Notes under the pieces: generated by a model
What the model was told of the DNA's origin: nothing
Databases searched by the model: none
What the model saw: the letters and a program-made list of their open reading frames with translations, nothing else
Source: a virus
Reading direction: 5' to 3' (one strand)
IMG/VR virus record: IMGVR_UViG_3300012936_000167
Location: 1 to 23,784 of that record
Length of the DNA: 23,784 bases
Translations under genes and position numbers: made by a program
Shown here: positions 1 through 7,328 of the stretch, piece by piece
How positions within the stretch are numbered: the stretch's first letter is position 1
Layout: each line of letters begins with the position of its first letter

Positions 1-525
1 ACTCATGTTTGTGACGACATTGTAAATCTTGCAAAACAGTATCAAACACAAGAAGCTGTTGTTGGTCACGGTAAAGATACTGAGATTAGAAACTCTAGAG
101 TTTTATGGTTAAAAGAGCCATGGATTTTTGATTGGATAGATGGATTGATTCATCAAATAAACTCTCAATACAATTGGGATATACATATCTCTGGAAGAGA
201 AGATGCTCAGTTTACTGTATACAAAGAAAATCAGTTTTATGGATGGCATCAAGATTCTAACTTTGTTAAAGAGGGAGAAGAAAGAAAAATTTCAGTAGTA
301 GTTCCTCTTTGCGAATCAGATGAGTATGAAGGTGGAGATTTACAGTTTTACGATCATTTATCTAAGCCTAGTTCAAAAAAAGAAAAAATATTAACTGATG
401 AAAATTTTAGAAAAAAAGGAAGTGCAGTTATATTTCCTAGTTTTACATATCATCAAGTAACAAAAGTAACGAAGGGGCAAAGACTGTCTTTAGTTATTTG
501 GTATAGAGGAGAAAGATTTAGATGA
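1..525 (+). CDS. 2OG-Fe(II) oxygenase, PKHD-hydroxylase type (5' partial)
   Basis: This is the C-terminal 174 codons of a 2-oxoglutarate/Fe(II)-dependent dioxygenase. The frame is open from base 1, so the start lies outside the window; a TTG at 145 is internal to the domain and is not a credible start. The iron-binding HxD is seen in WHQD (His 247-249, Asp 253-255). The distal His is in TYHQV (451-453), and the 2OG-binding Arg follows in GQRLSLV (481-483). The EGGDLQFYD strand and the VIFPS strand before the distal His fit the double-stranded beta-helix of the PKHD/prolyl-4-hydroxylase group. Such enzymes hydroxylate protein, nucleotide or small-molecule substrates; the substrate here is unknown. 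The stop overlaps the next gene's start (ATGA), so the two are translationally linked. Assignment to the superfamily is firm; any role in phage or host modification is inference. Confidence 0.85.
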   Translation, partial: THVCDDIVNLAKQYQTQEAVVGHGKDTEIRNSRVLWLKEPWIFDWIDGLIHQINSQYNWDIHISGREDAQFTVYKENQFYGWHQDSNFVKEGEERKISVVVPLCESDEYEGGDLQFYDHLSKPSSKKEKILTDENFRKKGSAVIFPSFTYHQVTKVTKGQRLSLVIWYRGERFR

Positions 526-1148
526 GTACAATATTTGAAAAAAATAATTATGTTGTTGTTGAAGAGGCTGTTTCTAAAGAAATTGCAGAATTTGTAAAAG
601 AGTATTTTCTTCTAAAAAGAAAATGCGTACAGGCTATGTTTGCTTCAAAAACAATATCTCCTTTTGTAGATTATTTTGGAGTATGGAATGATCCACAAGC
701 CCCAGATACTTATTCTCATTATAGTGATTTTGCGATGGAAACTTTATTAAAAGGATTAAAAAATAAGATGCAAGAAGTAACAGGCCAAGAACTTTACGAA
801 AATTATTCGTATGCAAGAATCTATAAACACGGAGATCAGTTAACTAGGCATAAAGATAGATTCTCTTGTGAAATATCGACAACATTAAATTTAGGAGGAG
901 ACCCTTGGCCTATTTATTTAGACCCCACAGGAGGAACAAATAATGAGGGACTAGAAGTATTGCTAAGGCCAGGAGATATGCTAGCGTATAAAGGTAATAT
1001 ATTGGAGCATTGGAGATATCCATTTTTTGGAAGAGAGTGTATTCAAGTTTTTTTACATTATAATTCAAAAAATACCTCTGGGGCAGAAGAAAATAAATAT
1101 GATAAAAGAGAGTTTTTAGGGCTTCCTGCATGTTTGAGAAAGAAATAA
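522..1148 (+). CDS. 2OG-Fe(II) oxygenase
   Basis: This is a 208-residue dioxygenase of the double-stranded beta-helix superfamily, unlike its neighbour in sequence. The likely iron ligands are His110 and Asp112 (RHKDR) and His163 (LEHWRY), with Arg171 eight residues later as the probable 2-oxoglutarate anchor. The segment EISTTLNLGG just after HxD and the LRPGDMLAY strand before the distal His are typical of the fold. It starts at ATG inside the ATGA overlap with the upstream oxygenase and overlaps the next gene by 19 bases, so it sits in the middle of one transcript. The ending (YDKREFLGLP) suggests an extended C-terminal arm. The substrate cannot be read from the sequence. The family call is confident; the enzyme may act on a virion protein, host protein or metabolite. 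Confidence 0.82.
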   Translation: MSTIFEKNNYVVVEEAVSKEIAEFVKEYFLLKRKCVQAMFASKTISPFVDYFGVWNDPQAPDTYSHYSDFAMETLLKGLKNKMQEVTGQELYENYSYARIYKHGDQLTRHKDRFSCEISTTLNLGGDPWPIYLDPTGGTNNEGLEVLLRPGDMLAYKGNILEHWRYPFFGRECIQVFLHYNSKNTSGAEENKYDKREFLGLPACLRKK

Positions 1149-1840
1149 AATTTTCAGCGCAGTTTTCGAACGACCTCCTTGCTCCTGTGCCAATAAAAAA
1201 GCTTGTTCCAGATTGGTACAAGAAAATGGAAAATTATATAAACAATGATAAACTGAAAGAAAGAGTTACCGTTAAGAAGTGTGTGCCTGTTTTAGATACT
1301 TTAACTTCAGGATACGTCATATTAAATCAAGTTGATTATTTATTTTCTAAAAATAATAGAGGAGAAATTTGTTGGCAAACTCACAAAGGGCTTCCCAATC
1401 TTGAGCCTTGGGGAATAGGCATGGGTGCGCATGGTCTAGAGCAAATTTCTGATGATATGGTGCGTCTTGATGAAGAGGGTATTCCATTAAAATGGGAAAA
1501 CTCTTGGACTATTTCTACTCCTAAAAATTATAGTTGTCTTTTTACGAATCCTTTTAATCAAGGTAAAACAAAATTTAGAATATTAGACGGAATTGTCGAT
1601 ACAGATATGTATAATCTTCCTATTAATTTTCCTTTTTTCTTAAAAAAATTTAAACAAGATGAAACGGTTCATATTAAGAAAGGAGAGCCTATTGCTTTAG
1701 TTTTTCCTTTTCGTAGAGAAAAATGGAAAATGGTTGTTGAAGAGCAAAAAGAACCAAACATAACTCGTAAAATGAGATTTTTTAAAGCAATAGAAGATAA
1801 TTACAAAAGACAAGCTTGGAGAAGAAAAAAATATGATTGA
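1130..1840 (+). CDS. DUF6065-like protein of unknown function
   Basis: This 236-residue protein has no catalytic motif I can name. Its segment order reminds me of the DUF6065 family: an N-terminal PVPIKKLVPDWYKKM, a CVPVLDTLTSGY segment, then STPKNYSCLFTNPFN, a GIVDTDMYNLPINFPF segment and an IKKGEPIALVFPF strand. Relatives of this layout occur in marine phages near oxygenases and glycosyltransferases. The repeated short beta segments suggest a compact beta-sandwich. The basic tail (NYKRQAWRRKKYD) is lysine/arginine-rich. The start overlaps the upstream oxygenase by 19 bases and the end overlaps the next gene by 8, so it is part of the same cassette. The family link is from memory of motif order, not from a search, and the function is unknown. 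Confidence 0.6.
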   Translation: MFEKEIKFSAQFSNDLLAPVPIKKLVPDWYKKMENYINNDKLKERVTVKKCVPVLDTLTSGYVILNQVDYLFSKNNRGEICWQTHKGLPNLEPWGIGMGAHGLEQISDDMVRLDEEGIPLKWENSWTISTPKNYSCLFTNPFNQGKTKFRILDGIVDTDMYNLPINFPFFLKKFKQDETVHIKKGEPIALVFPFRREKWKMVVEEQKEPNITRKMRFFKAIEDNYKRQAWRRKKYD

Positions 1841-2285
1841 TGAATTGAATGAATTTATCTATCAATGGGATATTGAAGATTTTTTAAAAAAAACAGGGAG
1901 AACTAATCATATAGCGGGTGAAGTTTTTTTAGAAGCAGCTAGACTTATAGCAAATAATTTTTATTTCAAACCTCTAAAAGTTCAAACCGCAGAAGATCAA
2001 TCTAAAATTATTGAGTTTAGAGAAAAAACAGAATGGGTATTAGATTCACAAGATAGATCAATTAATATATTCTACCCTATTGACTGTTCTGATTTAGGGC
2101 TTTACGTTGTCTATAAAGACAAGTCAGAAGGAATACAGGTTAAAAAAAATAAAATATATGCAATACCTTATTGGATGACATATCAGTTTTTATCTCATGA
2201 TAAAGATACAGAGCAAAAAGTGTTAAACTTTTGGTTTTGGACAAGTCAAAGGTTACAAAAAAGAGAAAAGGATATTTGGTGGTAA
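1833..2285 (+). CDS. Small hypothetical protein, possibly degenerate jelly-roll (150 aa)
   Basis: I do not recognise this gene with certainty. It has a helical N-terminal half (residues 1-45) and a beta-rich C-terminal half. The segment IQVKKNKIYAIPYWMTYQFL (about 101-120) followed by VLNFWFW (130-136) has the rhythm of the last strands of the phage 2OG-oxygenase fold, in which a strand such as NxLLxFPSxLxH is followed by a hydrophobic SxxFNF strand. The iron ligands are not evident: no HxD or HxH precedes it, and the distal position is occupied by Tyr/Gln. It may therefore be a non-catalytic relative or an unrelated protein. Its ATG overlaps the preceding gene by 8 bases, and the glycosyltransferase gene starts one base after its stop, so it is expressed with both. 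Confidence 0.6.
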   Translation: MIDELNEFIYQWDIEDFLKKTGRTNHIAGEVFLEAARLIANNFYFKPLKVQTAEDQSKIIEFREKTEWVLDSQDRSINIFYPIDCSDLGLYVVYKDKSEGIQVKKNKIYAIPYWMTYQFLSHDKDTEQKVLNFWFWTSQRLQKREKDIWW

Positions 2286-2286
2286 A

Positions 2287-3105
2287 ATGATTAAATCAGA
2301 AGAACTAAAAGATAAAAATTTTAAAATATTTTTAGGAATGCCAATGTATGGTGGTATGGTTTCTGAAGCAACTGTACACGGTTTATTGGAGCTTCAACAA
2401 TATAGTATGTCAAAAAACGTTGGTCTAAGATTTCAATCAATGGGCAATGAAAGTTTGATAACCAGAGCTCGAAATACGATAGTTTCCATGATGATGGATC
2501 AAACAGATTTTGTAGCAACTCACCTTTTATTTATTGATGCAGATATAGGTTTTACATGGCAAAACATTGAAAGATTACTATGTGCAGATAAAGATGTAGT
2601 TTGTGGTATCTATCCAAGGAAACACATTTATTTAGAAAAAGTAAAAAAAATACTAGAAGAAAACCCTAATGCAGAGCCAGATGAAATAGAAGCTAAAGCC
2701 TTAGGATATAATGTTAACTTTGATGATCCCTTAAATCTGAAAGGACAGAATGGATTTTTTAAAGTTAACGAAGCAGCCACAGGTATGATGCTAGTTAAAA
2801 GAGAAGTGTTTCGCACGATGATGAAAAAGTTTCCAGAGCGTAAATATGATTCTGATCAAATTGTAAATGGTGGATATTATAAATCTGATAATTGTTATGA
2901 TTTATTTGCGGTGGGTCCCTACAATACTCCTAAGGATGGAAAACCACAAATTAGATACTTATCAGAAGACTATTATTTCTCAAGATTATGGACTGAGGAA
3001 TGTGGTGGCGAGATTTGGGCTGACTTAGCAATGCCATTAACACACTTTGGTAATAGAGCATTTAAAGGTCATGTAGGAACTCTGGTTGCTAAAAAAAATA
3101 AATGA
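2287..3105 (+). CDS. GT-A fold glycosyltransferase-like protein
   Basis: This is a 272-residue protein of the GT-A glycosyltransferase type common in large and marine phages. The N-terminal strand KIFLGMPMYGG is followed by ITRARN (about 58-63) and then LLFIDADIGF, whose DAD at 84-86 is the expected metal/nucleotide-sugar binding DxD. AATGMMLVKREVF (about 158-170) and SEDYYF (from 226) match the usual acceptor-side and catalytic-acid positions, and LTHFG near the end supplies a late His. It has no membrane segment, so it should act in the cytoplasm on a soluble acceptor. It starts one base after the preceding stop and ends in an ATGA overlap with another oxygenase gene. A two-step hydroxylation and glycosylation pathway is an attractive inference, but the sequence does not prove it. 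Confidence 0.75.
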   Translation: MIKSEELKDKNFKIFLGMPMYGGMVSEATVHGLLELQQYSMSKNVGLRFQSMGNESLITRARNTIVSMMMDQTDFVATHLLFIDADIGFTWQNIERLLCADKDVVCGIYPRKHIYLEKVKKILEENPNAEPDEIEAKALGYNVNFDDPLNLKGQNGFFKVNEAATGMMLVKREVFRTMMKKFPERKYDSDQIVNGGYYKSDNCYDLFAVGPYNTPKDGKPQIRYLSEDYYFSRLWTEECGGEIWADLAMPLTHFGNRAFKGHVGTLVAKKNK

Positions 3106-3659
3106 GAATTGAGGTAATCCAAACAGATTGCTCAGCGATAAATAGCGTTTATATCTATCATGATTTTTTAGAAAAAGAGGAAGAATTAGTTTTTTTAACT
3201 GATAAAGTAAAAAAATACACTGAAACTAATAGTCCTCTAGACTATCAAACCAATGTTCAAGCTAAAATGACCGATTGGAAAACTCTTTTACAAGATCAAG
3301 ATTTTAATTTTATTCATCAAAAAATATTAATGACTTTATATAATACTATAAATTTGAGAAATCCTTGTGCTAATGAAAGACTATTTTTATCTTTTACGGA
3401 TTCATGGGGCATGTCTCATAAACAAGGAGATTTTACTAAAAATCATATTCATAATTTTAATGTCTGGTCTGGAGCTTTTTACTTGGAGGTTCCTCATGAA
3501 ACTAAAATGTGGTTTGAGGATTATCAATCTGATGTTTCGTTAAAAAACAACATGTTAGTGCTTTTTCAAGGTGCTACGAAACACAAAGTACTTCCTCATA
3601 TAGGCGATAAAAATAGATATTCTATGGCGTTTAATATTAGTATAACATCTCACCAATAA
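3102..3659 (+). CDS. 2OG-Fe(II) oxygenase (2OG-FeII_Oxy_5-like)
   Basis: This 185-residue protein matches the pattern of the phage 2OG-Fe(II) oxygenase group often labelled 2OG-FeII_Oxy_5 (PF13759). The key run is NHIHNFNVWSGAFYLEV with His115 and His117, where an HxH pair precedes an SGxxYL strand. A KNNMLVLFQG strand leads to the distal His161 (TKHKV), and Arg172 follows eleven residues later in NRYSMAFNI as the likely 2OG anchor. The acidic partner of a classical HxD is not obvious, which is usual for this group as I know it. It starts within the ATGA overlap with the glycosyltransferase gene and is the last gene before the 40-base gap that precedes the large virion gene, so it closes the first accessory cassette. 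Confidence 0.78.
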   Translation: MRIEVIQTDCSAINSVYIYHDFLEKEEELVFLTDKVKKYTETNSPLDYQTNVQAKMTDWKTLLQDQDFNFIHQKILMTLYNTINLRNPCANERLFLSFTDSWGMSHKQGDFTKNHIHNFNVWSGAFYLEVPHETKMWFEDYQSDVSLKNNMLVLFQGATKHKVLPHIGDKNRYSMAFNISITSHQ

Positions 3660-3699
3660 ACACTCTTTAATTAATGAATTTTTATAGTATATTGGCAAA
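3660..3699 (+). promoter_or_regulatory. Possible promoter upstream of the large virion gene
   Basis: This AT-rich 40-base gap is one of the few real gaps in the left half. It carries TTTATAGTATATTGGCAAAA just before the ATG at 3700, with a -10-like TATAGT (3683-3688). TATAGTAT recurs just before the gene at 7859, which also follows an oxygenase cassette and continues with GGCAAAA. There is no clear -35 box and no strong ribosome-binding site. This is a weak inference from two sites in AT-rich DNA. Confidence 0.3.
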
Positions 3700-5526
3700 A
3701 TGCCATTAGTTAATTTTAGACCAGCACCAGGCATCAATAAAGAAGTAACCGACTACACAGGCGAAGGCAAGTGGACAGACGGTGATAATGTTCGCTTTTT
3801 TCAAGGATTGCCACAAAAGATCAAAGGATGGGAGAAGTTTATCTCTACCACTTTGGTGGGCGTGGCTCGTGATCAGCATGCTTGGGTAGCTTTAGATGGT
3901 ACAAGATACAATGCTATTGGCACAGACAAAAAACTCTATGTCATAGAAGAAGGTCTAGCTTATGACATTACACCTATAAGAGAAACACAGGCTCTTACAA
4001 ACCCTTTTACCACCAATGCTACAACCTCGGTTGTTGTAACCGATACATCTCATGGAGCACAGAAAGGTGATTTTGTAACCTTTGATTCTTTTTCCACAAT
4101 TGATGGATTAGATATGAATCAAGAATTTGAAATTACTTCAGTTGCTAACAGCGATGCTTATGTGGTCACACATACGAGCACTGCCTCAGGTTCTACATCA
4201 GGGGGTGGTGGATCAGGTAATGCACAGTATCAAATATCAATAGGTCCTGAGCTCTCTACATCAGCTTTTGGTTGGGGTACAGATGGTTGGGGTTCTGGAA
4301 CATGGGGCACTCCTTCGACTGTTTCCAATGTTACTTTAGAAGCTCGACAATGGTCCTTAGACAATTTTGGTGAAGATTTAATTGCAACGGTTTTAAATGG
4401 TGGAGCTTTTCAATGGGATACTTCAGTGGGCGTAAGCACTAGAGCTACTGCTATATCTGGAGCCCCTACTGCATCAAGATTAAGTTTAGTTTCCACACCT
4501 GATAGACATTTAGTTTTTATGGGCACAGAAAATACTATTGGCACTGCAAATTCTCAAGACGATCTATTGATTAGATTTTCTGATCAAGAAGATATTACTA
4601 CATATCAACCAACAGCAGAGAATACCGCTGGTTCTTTACGTATTGCTGATGGATCACGAATCGTGGCCGCAGAGCGATCAAGAGGACAAATACTTGTTTG
4701 GACAGACACATCGTTACATGCAATGCAGTTTATTGGTCCACCATTTACTTTTGGTTTAAGACAGCTTGGACAGAATTGTGGTATCGTGGGTATTCACGCA
4801 GGGCTTGATTTAAATGGTGTAGCCTATTGGATGTCACAAGACTCATTCTTCCTGTTTGATGGTACAGTTAAAAAATTACCGTGCACCGTGGAACAATTTG
4901 TTTTTGATAATATCAACATTACAGGATCTGAAAATGCCTTTGCGGGACATAATGGTGAATTTAATGAAATCATGTGGTTCTATCCAAGAACAGGATCGGA
5001 TCAAATAAATGCAATCGTTGCTTATAATTATTTAGAACAAACTTGGTGGACAGGAACTCTGTCTCGAACAACATGGATTGACCGTGAAGTTTATGATAAT
5101 CCTGTTGGAACTGAATATCTGTCAACCACAACAGCGAACAATGAAACTATTTTAGGTTTAACAGATGGTGCTACTCAAATGTATTTACACGAAACAGGTA
5201 ATGATGCTGATGGAGAAGCCATGACCGCATTTGTAAAATCTGGATCAGTTGAAATTGGAGAGGGTAATGACATACTTTTTGTACAAAAATTAATTCCTGA
5301 TATTCAAAATCAATCAGGGACATTAAATATGAAATTAGAATTTAAATATTATCCTAATACAAGCACTAGCACTATTAAGACCGCAACGTTTACCGATACA
5401 ACTGATTTTGTGAGTTTACGTGGAAGAGGCAGAGAGTTTACAGTGAATGTTGTATCAAACACAACAGGCACAGCTTGGAGATTAGGAACACAACGTTTTG
5501 ACGTGCAACCTGATGGTAGAAGGTAA
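3700..5526 (+). CDS. Large beta-rich virion protein, possibly tail/connector component
   Basis: This 608-residue protein resembles a structural protein I associate with marine podovirus-like genomes. It begins with the recurring opening VNFRPAPGINKE and GKWTDGDNVRFFQGLPQKI, followed by many short beta segments and turns. These include the GWGTDGWGSGTWG run, SLVSTPDRHLVFMG, GQILVWTDTSLHAMQF and GVAYWMSQDSFFLFDG, whose spacing suggests blades of a beta-propeller. A flexible Gly/Ser linker (SGSTSGGGGSGNAQ) sits near residues 164-177. The C-terminal part (GTLNMKLEFKYYP, RGRGREFTVNV) is a further beta domain. There is no signal peptide or membrane segment. By position and fold it may be a tail nozzle, head-completion or stabilisation protein. 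The structural assignment is fairly safe; the exact role is not. Confidence 0.65.
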   Translation: MPLVNFRPAPGINKEVTDYTGEGKWTDGDNVRFFQGLPQKIKGWEKFISTTLVGVARDQHAWVALDGTRYNAIGTDKKLYVIEEGLAYDITPIRETQALTNPFTTNATTSVVVTDTSHGAQKGDFVTFDSFSTIDGLDMNQEFEITSVANSDAYVVTHTSTASGSTSGGGGSGNAQYQISIGPELSTSAFGWGTDGWGSGTWGTPSTVSNVTLEARQWSLDNFGEDLIATVLNGGAFQWDTSVGVSTRATAISGAPTASRLSLVSTPDRHLVFMGTENTIGTANSQDDLLIRFSDQEDITTYQPTAENTAGSLRIADGSRIVAAERSRGQILVWTDTSLHAMQFIGPPFTFGLRQLGQNCGIVGIHAGLDLNGVAYWMSQDSFFLFDGTVKKLPCTVEQFVFDNINITGSENAFAGHNGEFNEIMWFYPRTGSDQINAIVAYNYLEQTWWTGTLSRTTWIDREVYDNPVGTEYLSTTTANNETILGLTDGATQMYLHETGNDADGEAMTAFVKSGSVEIGEGNDILFVQKLIPDIQNQSGTLNMKLEFKYYPNTSTSTIKTATFTDTTDFVSLRGRGREFTVNVVSNTTGTAWRLGTQRFDVQPDGRR

Positions 5527-6078
5527 TTGTTAAAAGAAATACCTAATCAAAATTACTATCACGGAAAACTAAATGAAAGTGTAGTAAACGAAGCTGTGTC
5601 TTTTGTGAATAAAACAAAAGATAGATACACAGACAAAAGTTGGGAATGTGATATTAAAACATCGTTTAGTTTAACTGATAATATTTTAAACTGTAGAGAA
5701 CTTAGTTCTTTAAGACTCAATGTTTTAAGTGAACTTGATAACTTCATGTATTCTAGAGAAGTTTACTTTAACGGATACATAATTGACTCTTGGATAAATA
5801 TTTATGAAAAAAACTTTTATCAAGAATTTCACAGGCACGTAGATGAAACTAGGGTTCATTTTTCAGGTGTATTGTATTTATCAGAAAAAAATTCTGATAT
5901 TGAGTTTGATGTCAATTCTTTTAGTAGAATTAAAATTACTCCTCAATTAGGAGATATTATAATATTTGATGATAACTTACTGCACCGTGTTTGTTCAAAT
6001 CAAGAAGAATGTTTAAGAGTTAGTTTGGCTTTTAACTTTGTTAAAAAAAGAAGGTGGTCAGGGATAAAGCATGACTAG
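5527..6078 (+). CDS. 2OG-Fe(II) oxygenase (2OG-FeII_Oxy_5-like), TTG start
   Basis: This is a 183-residue dioxygenase. HRHVDETRVHFSGVLYLSE holds His102, His104 and Asp106 (H104-x-D106 is a complete HxD), followed by the SGVLYL strand at 113-118. LGDIIIFDD leads to the distal His153 (LLHRV), and Arg164 lies eleven residues on in CLRVSLAFNF. The start is TTG directly after the stop of the virion gene, with the purine-rich end of that gene (GGTAGAAGG) serving as the ribosome-binding site; no better start exists before the first conserved strands. It overlaps the next oxygenase gene by 8 bases. The gene is markedly AT-rich compared with the virion gene before it, which supports acquisition as a cassette. 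The substrate is unknown. Confidence 0.8.
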   Translation: MLKEIPNQNYYHGKLNESVVNEAVSFVNKTKDRYTDKSWECDIKTSFSLTDNILNCRELSSLRLNVLSELDNFMYSREVYFNGYIIDSWINIYEKNFYQEFHRHVDETRVHFSGVLYLSEKNSDIEFDVNSFSRIKITPQLGDIIIFDDNLLHRVCSNQEECLRVSLAFNFVKKRRWSGIKHD

Positions 6079-6724
6079 AGCTTTTCTCCAGCATTATTTA
6101 TTTGAAATAAATGATAATCTTAAAGTTGAGCAAAACAAAATAGGACCTTATGAGTATTTATCTATAGATAACTTTTACAAACGACCAGAAGAAATACACA
6201 CGATGTTAACAGAGTCTTGGACTCAAAGTTGGAAAAATAGTATTAATGGAAATAATTTCAGAGAGTACTTTGATTGTAGATCGTCTTTTCCTTTAACGCA
6301 GTATGGCTTTGAGAATGAATCTAAAACAACAGATTATTTAAAAAGTATTCTCCCTCTAGAAGGATTATCCTGTAATTGTATTTGCACCAATATTTTTAGT
6401 TGGATAAATACTCCTTCCTCAAGCATTCAACTTTGTCCACATCAAGACTTGTCTTTAAATATATTAATTTATTTAGATAAAATTAATTCTGGGGGAACAG
6501 CTCTTTATGAAAAAATGCCTAATGTAGAGCATTCTGAGGAAATTGATATCAGATTTGATATATCTAAAGAAAATATTAATCATTATGTTATTCCTTCTAT
6601 TTTTAATAGATGCGTTATTTTTGATGGTAGTATACCTCATGGAGGATTTATCGAAGATCATAGCAAATATTCAAATAGAAATTGGAGATATAATACCGTA
6701 TATTTCTTTGAAAAGGAAAATTAA
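6071..6724 (+). CDS. 2OG oxygenase-like protein of the DUF6445 type
   Basis: This 217-residue protein has the layout I associate with DUF6445, a 2OG-oxygenase-like family. CPHQDLSLNILIYLD supplies His124 and Asp126 (HxD), followed by GGTALYE at 141-147. RCVIFDGSIPHGG gives the distal His190, and Arg203 or Arg206 in NRNWRYNTVYFF is a candidate 2OG anchor. The N-terminal half (YEYLSIDNFYKRPEEIHTML) is the usual 'pleasing-to-the-iron' lead-in, describing a flexible helix before the core. Its start overlaps the upstream oxygenase by 8 bases (ATGACTAG). The downstream small membrane protein has its own AAAGGAA-type ribosome-binding site inside the end of this gene. Family membership is likely, and activity is plausible because all expected ligands are present. 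Confidence 0.75.
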   Translation: MTRAFLQHYLFEINDNLKVEQNKIGPYEYLSIDNFYKRPEEIHTMLTESWTQSWKNSINGNNFREYFDCRSSFPLTQYGFENESKTTDYLKSILPLEGLSCNCICTNIFSWINTPSSSIQLCPHQDLSLNILIYLDKINSGGTALYEKMPNVEHSEEIDIRFDISKENINHYVIPSIFNRCVIFDGSIPHGGFIEDHSKYSNRNWRYNTVYFFEKEN

Positions 6725-6725
6725 T

Positions 6726-6839
6726 ATGTTTTTATTATGGCACACACTTTTAATTATTGGTTTTCTAGGAATAGCTTTTATTCTTGGATTTTTAACAGGT
6801 AAAAAATATGGCAAAATTAACTTTACAAAGATTTCCTGA
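6726..6839 (+). CDS. Small single-span membrane protein (37 aa)
   Basis: This short gene is easy to miss. Its ATG at 6726 follows a good ribosome-binding site (AAAAGGAAAA) and lies directly after the stop of the oxygenase gene. The 37-residue product is one hydrophobic helix (about residues 2-23, LLWHTLLIIGFLGIAFILGF) followed by a basic tail with three lysines (TGKKYGKINFTKIS). This gives an N-out, C-in single-span topology by the positive-inside rule. It overlaps the next small gene by 32 bases in another frame. It could be a small holin-like or other inner-membrane phage protein, but it sits far from the endolysin, so a lysis role is only a possibility. Confidence 0.6.
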   Translation: MFLLWHTLLIIGFLGIAFILGFLTGKKYGKINFTKIS

Positions 6840-6975
6840 TCCTAGACCTGAGTATGATGCTCAACAGTCTGCTGAATTGATCAGACAATTAGAAGAAATG
6901 ATACAGCAATTGAACACTCAATATACTCAAGACACACAAGAGGAAGCCACAAGAAGATCGTGGTTTTTTAGTTAA
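6808..6975 (+). CDS. Small hypothetical phage protein (55 aa)
   Basis: This short gene fills the gap before the virion-type gene at 6975. It starts at ATG 6808 inside the end of the membrane-protein gene and ends in a TAATG overlap with the next gene, the same 1-base coupling used throughout the virion block. The product starts MAKLTLQRFPDPRPEYDAQQ and continues as an amphipathic helix rich in Glu and Gln (AELIRQLEEMIQQL), ending in RRSWFFS. The helix-only, acidic character and the position between virion genes recall small proteins found near head-tail genes in marine podoviruses. I cannot assign a function. The coupling at both ends makes it a real gene rather than a chance frame. Confidence 0.7.
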   Translation: MAKLTLQRFPDPRPEYDAQQSAELIRQLEEMIQQLNTQYTQDTQEEATRRSWFFS

Positions 6976-7328
6976 TGGCAGACGTATTTAAAAGATTTAC
7001 ACAAAAGGCAGCTAACACCGATGTTATCACTATCTTTACAGTGCCAACTGCGAACGTAGCGGCGACACCTCCAACACCTGTTTCTACATTTATCGTTAAG
7101 ACAATTGTCCTTCATAATGACTCTGGTTCAGGAACTGTTAACGCAAAAATAACTCACAACAATGGAACAACGGATATTGAGATTAATAATATTGATGTTG
7201 CTCATGGCTCTACACAACAGCTTAACGGACCCTTTGTTTATGAGGCGGGAGACTCATTGAAGATTCAAGCATCGACCACGGATCTCTGTTCAGACATCTC
7301 TGTTCTAGAAGTTAAACAACAACAATAG
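6975..7328 (+). CDS. Small beta-sandwich virion-type protein (117 aa)
   Basis: This 117-residue protein is made of alternating beta segments: TDVITIFTVPTANVA, STFIVKTIVLHNDSG, TVNAKITHNNG, TDIEINNIDVAHGSTQQL and DSLKIQASTTDLCSDISVLEV. The series suggests an immunoglobulin-like or jelly-roll domain of the kind used as head decoration or tail accessory proteins. It has no membrane segment or catalytic motif. The start is the ATG of a TAATG overlap with the 55-residue gene, and its stop overlaps the GTG start of the next oxygenase gene (TAGTG). Its composition and less AT-rich codon use match the virion genes more than the flanking oxygenases. A virion role is inferred from fold and position. 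Confidence 0.6.
   Translation: MADVFKRFTQKAANTDVITIFTVPTANVAATPPTPVSTFIVKTIVLHNDSGSGTVNAKITHNNGTTDIEINNIDVAHGSTQQLNGPFVYEAGDSLKIQASTTDLCSDISVLEVKQQQ

Noticed and set aside
6543-6725. A longer 98-codon frame including the 37-residue membrane protein
   Set aside because: The upstream part lies inside the oxygenase gene in another frame and lacks a ribosome-binding site; the ATG at 6726 has one.
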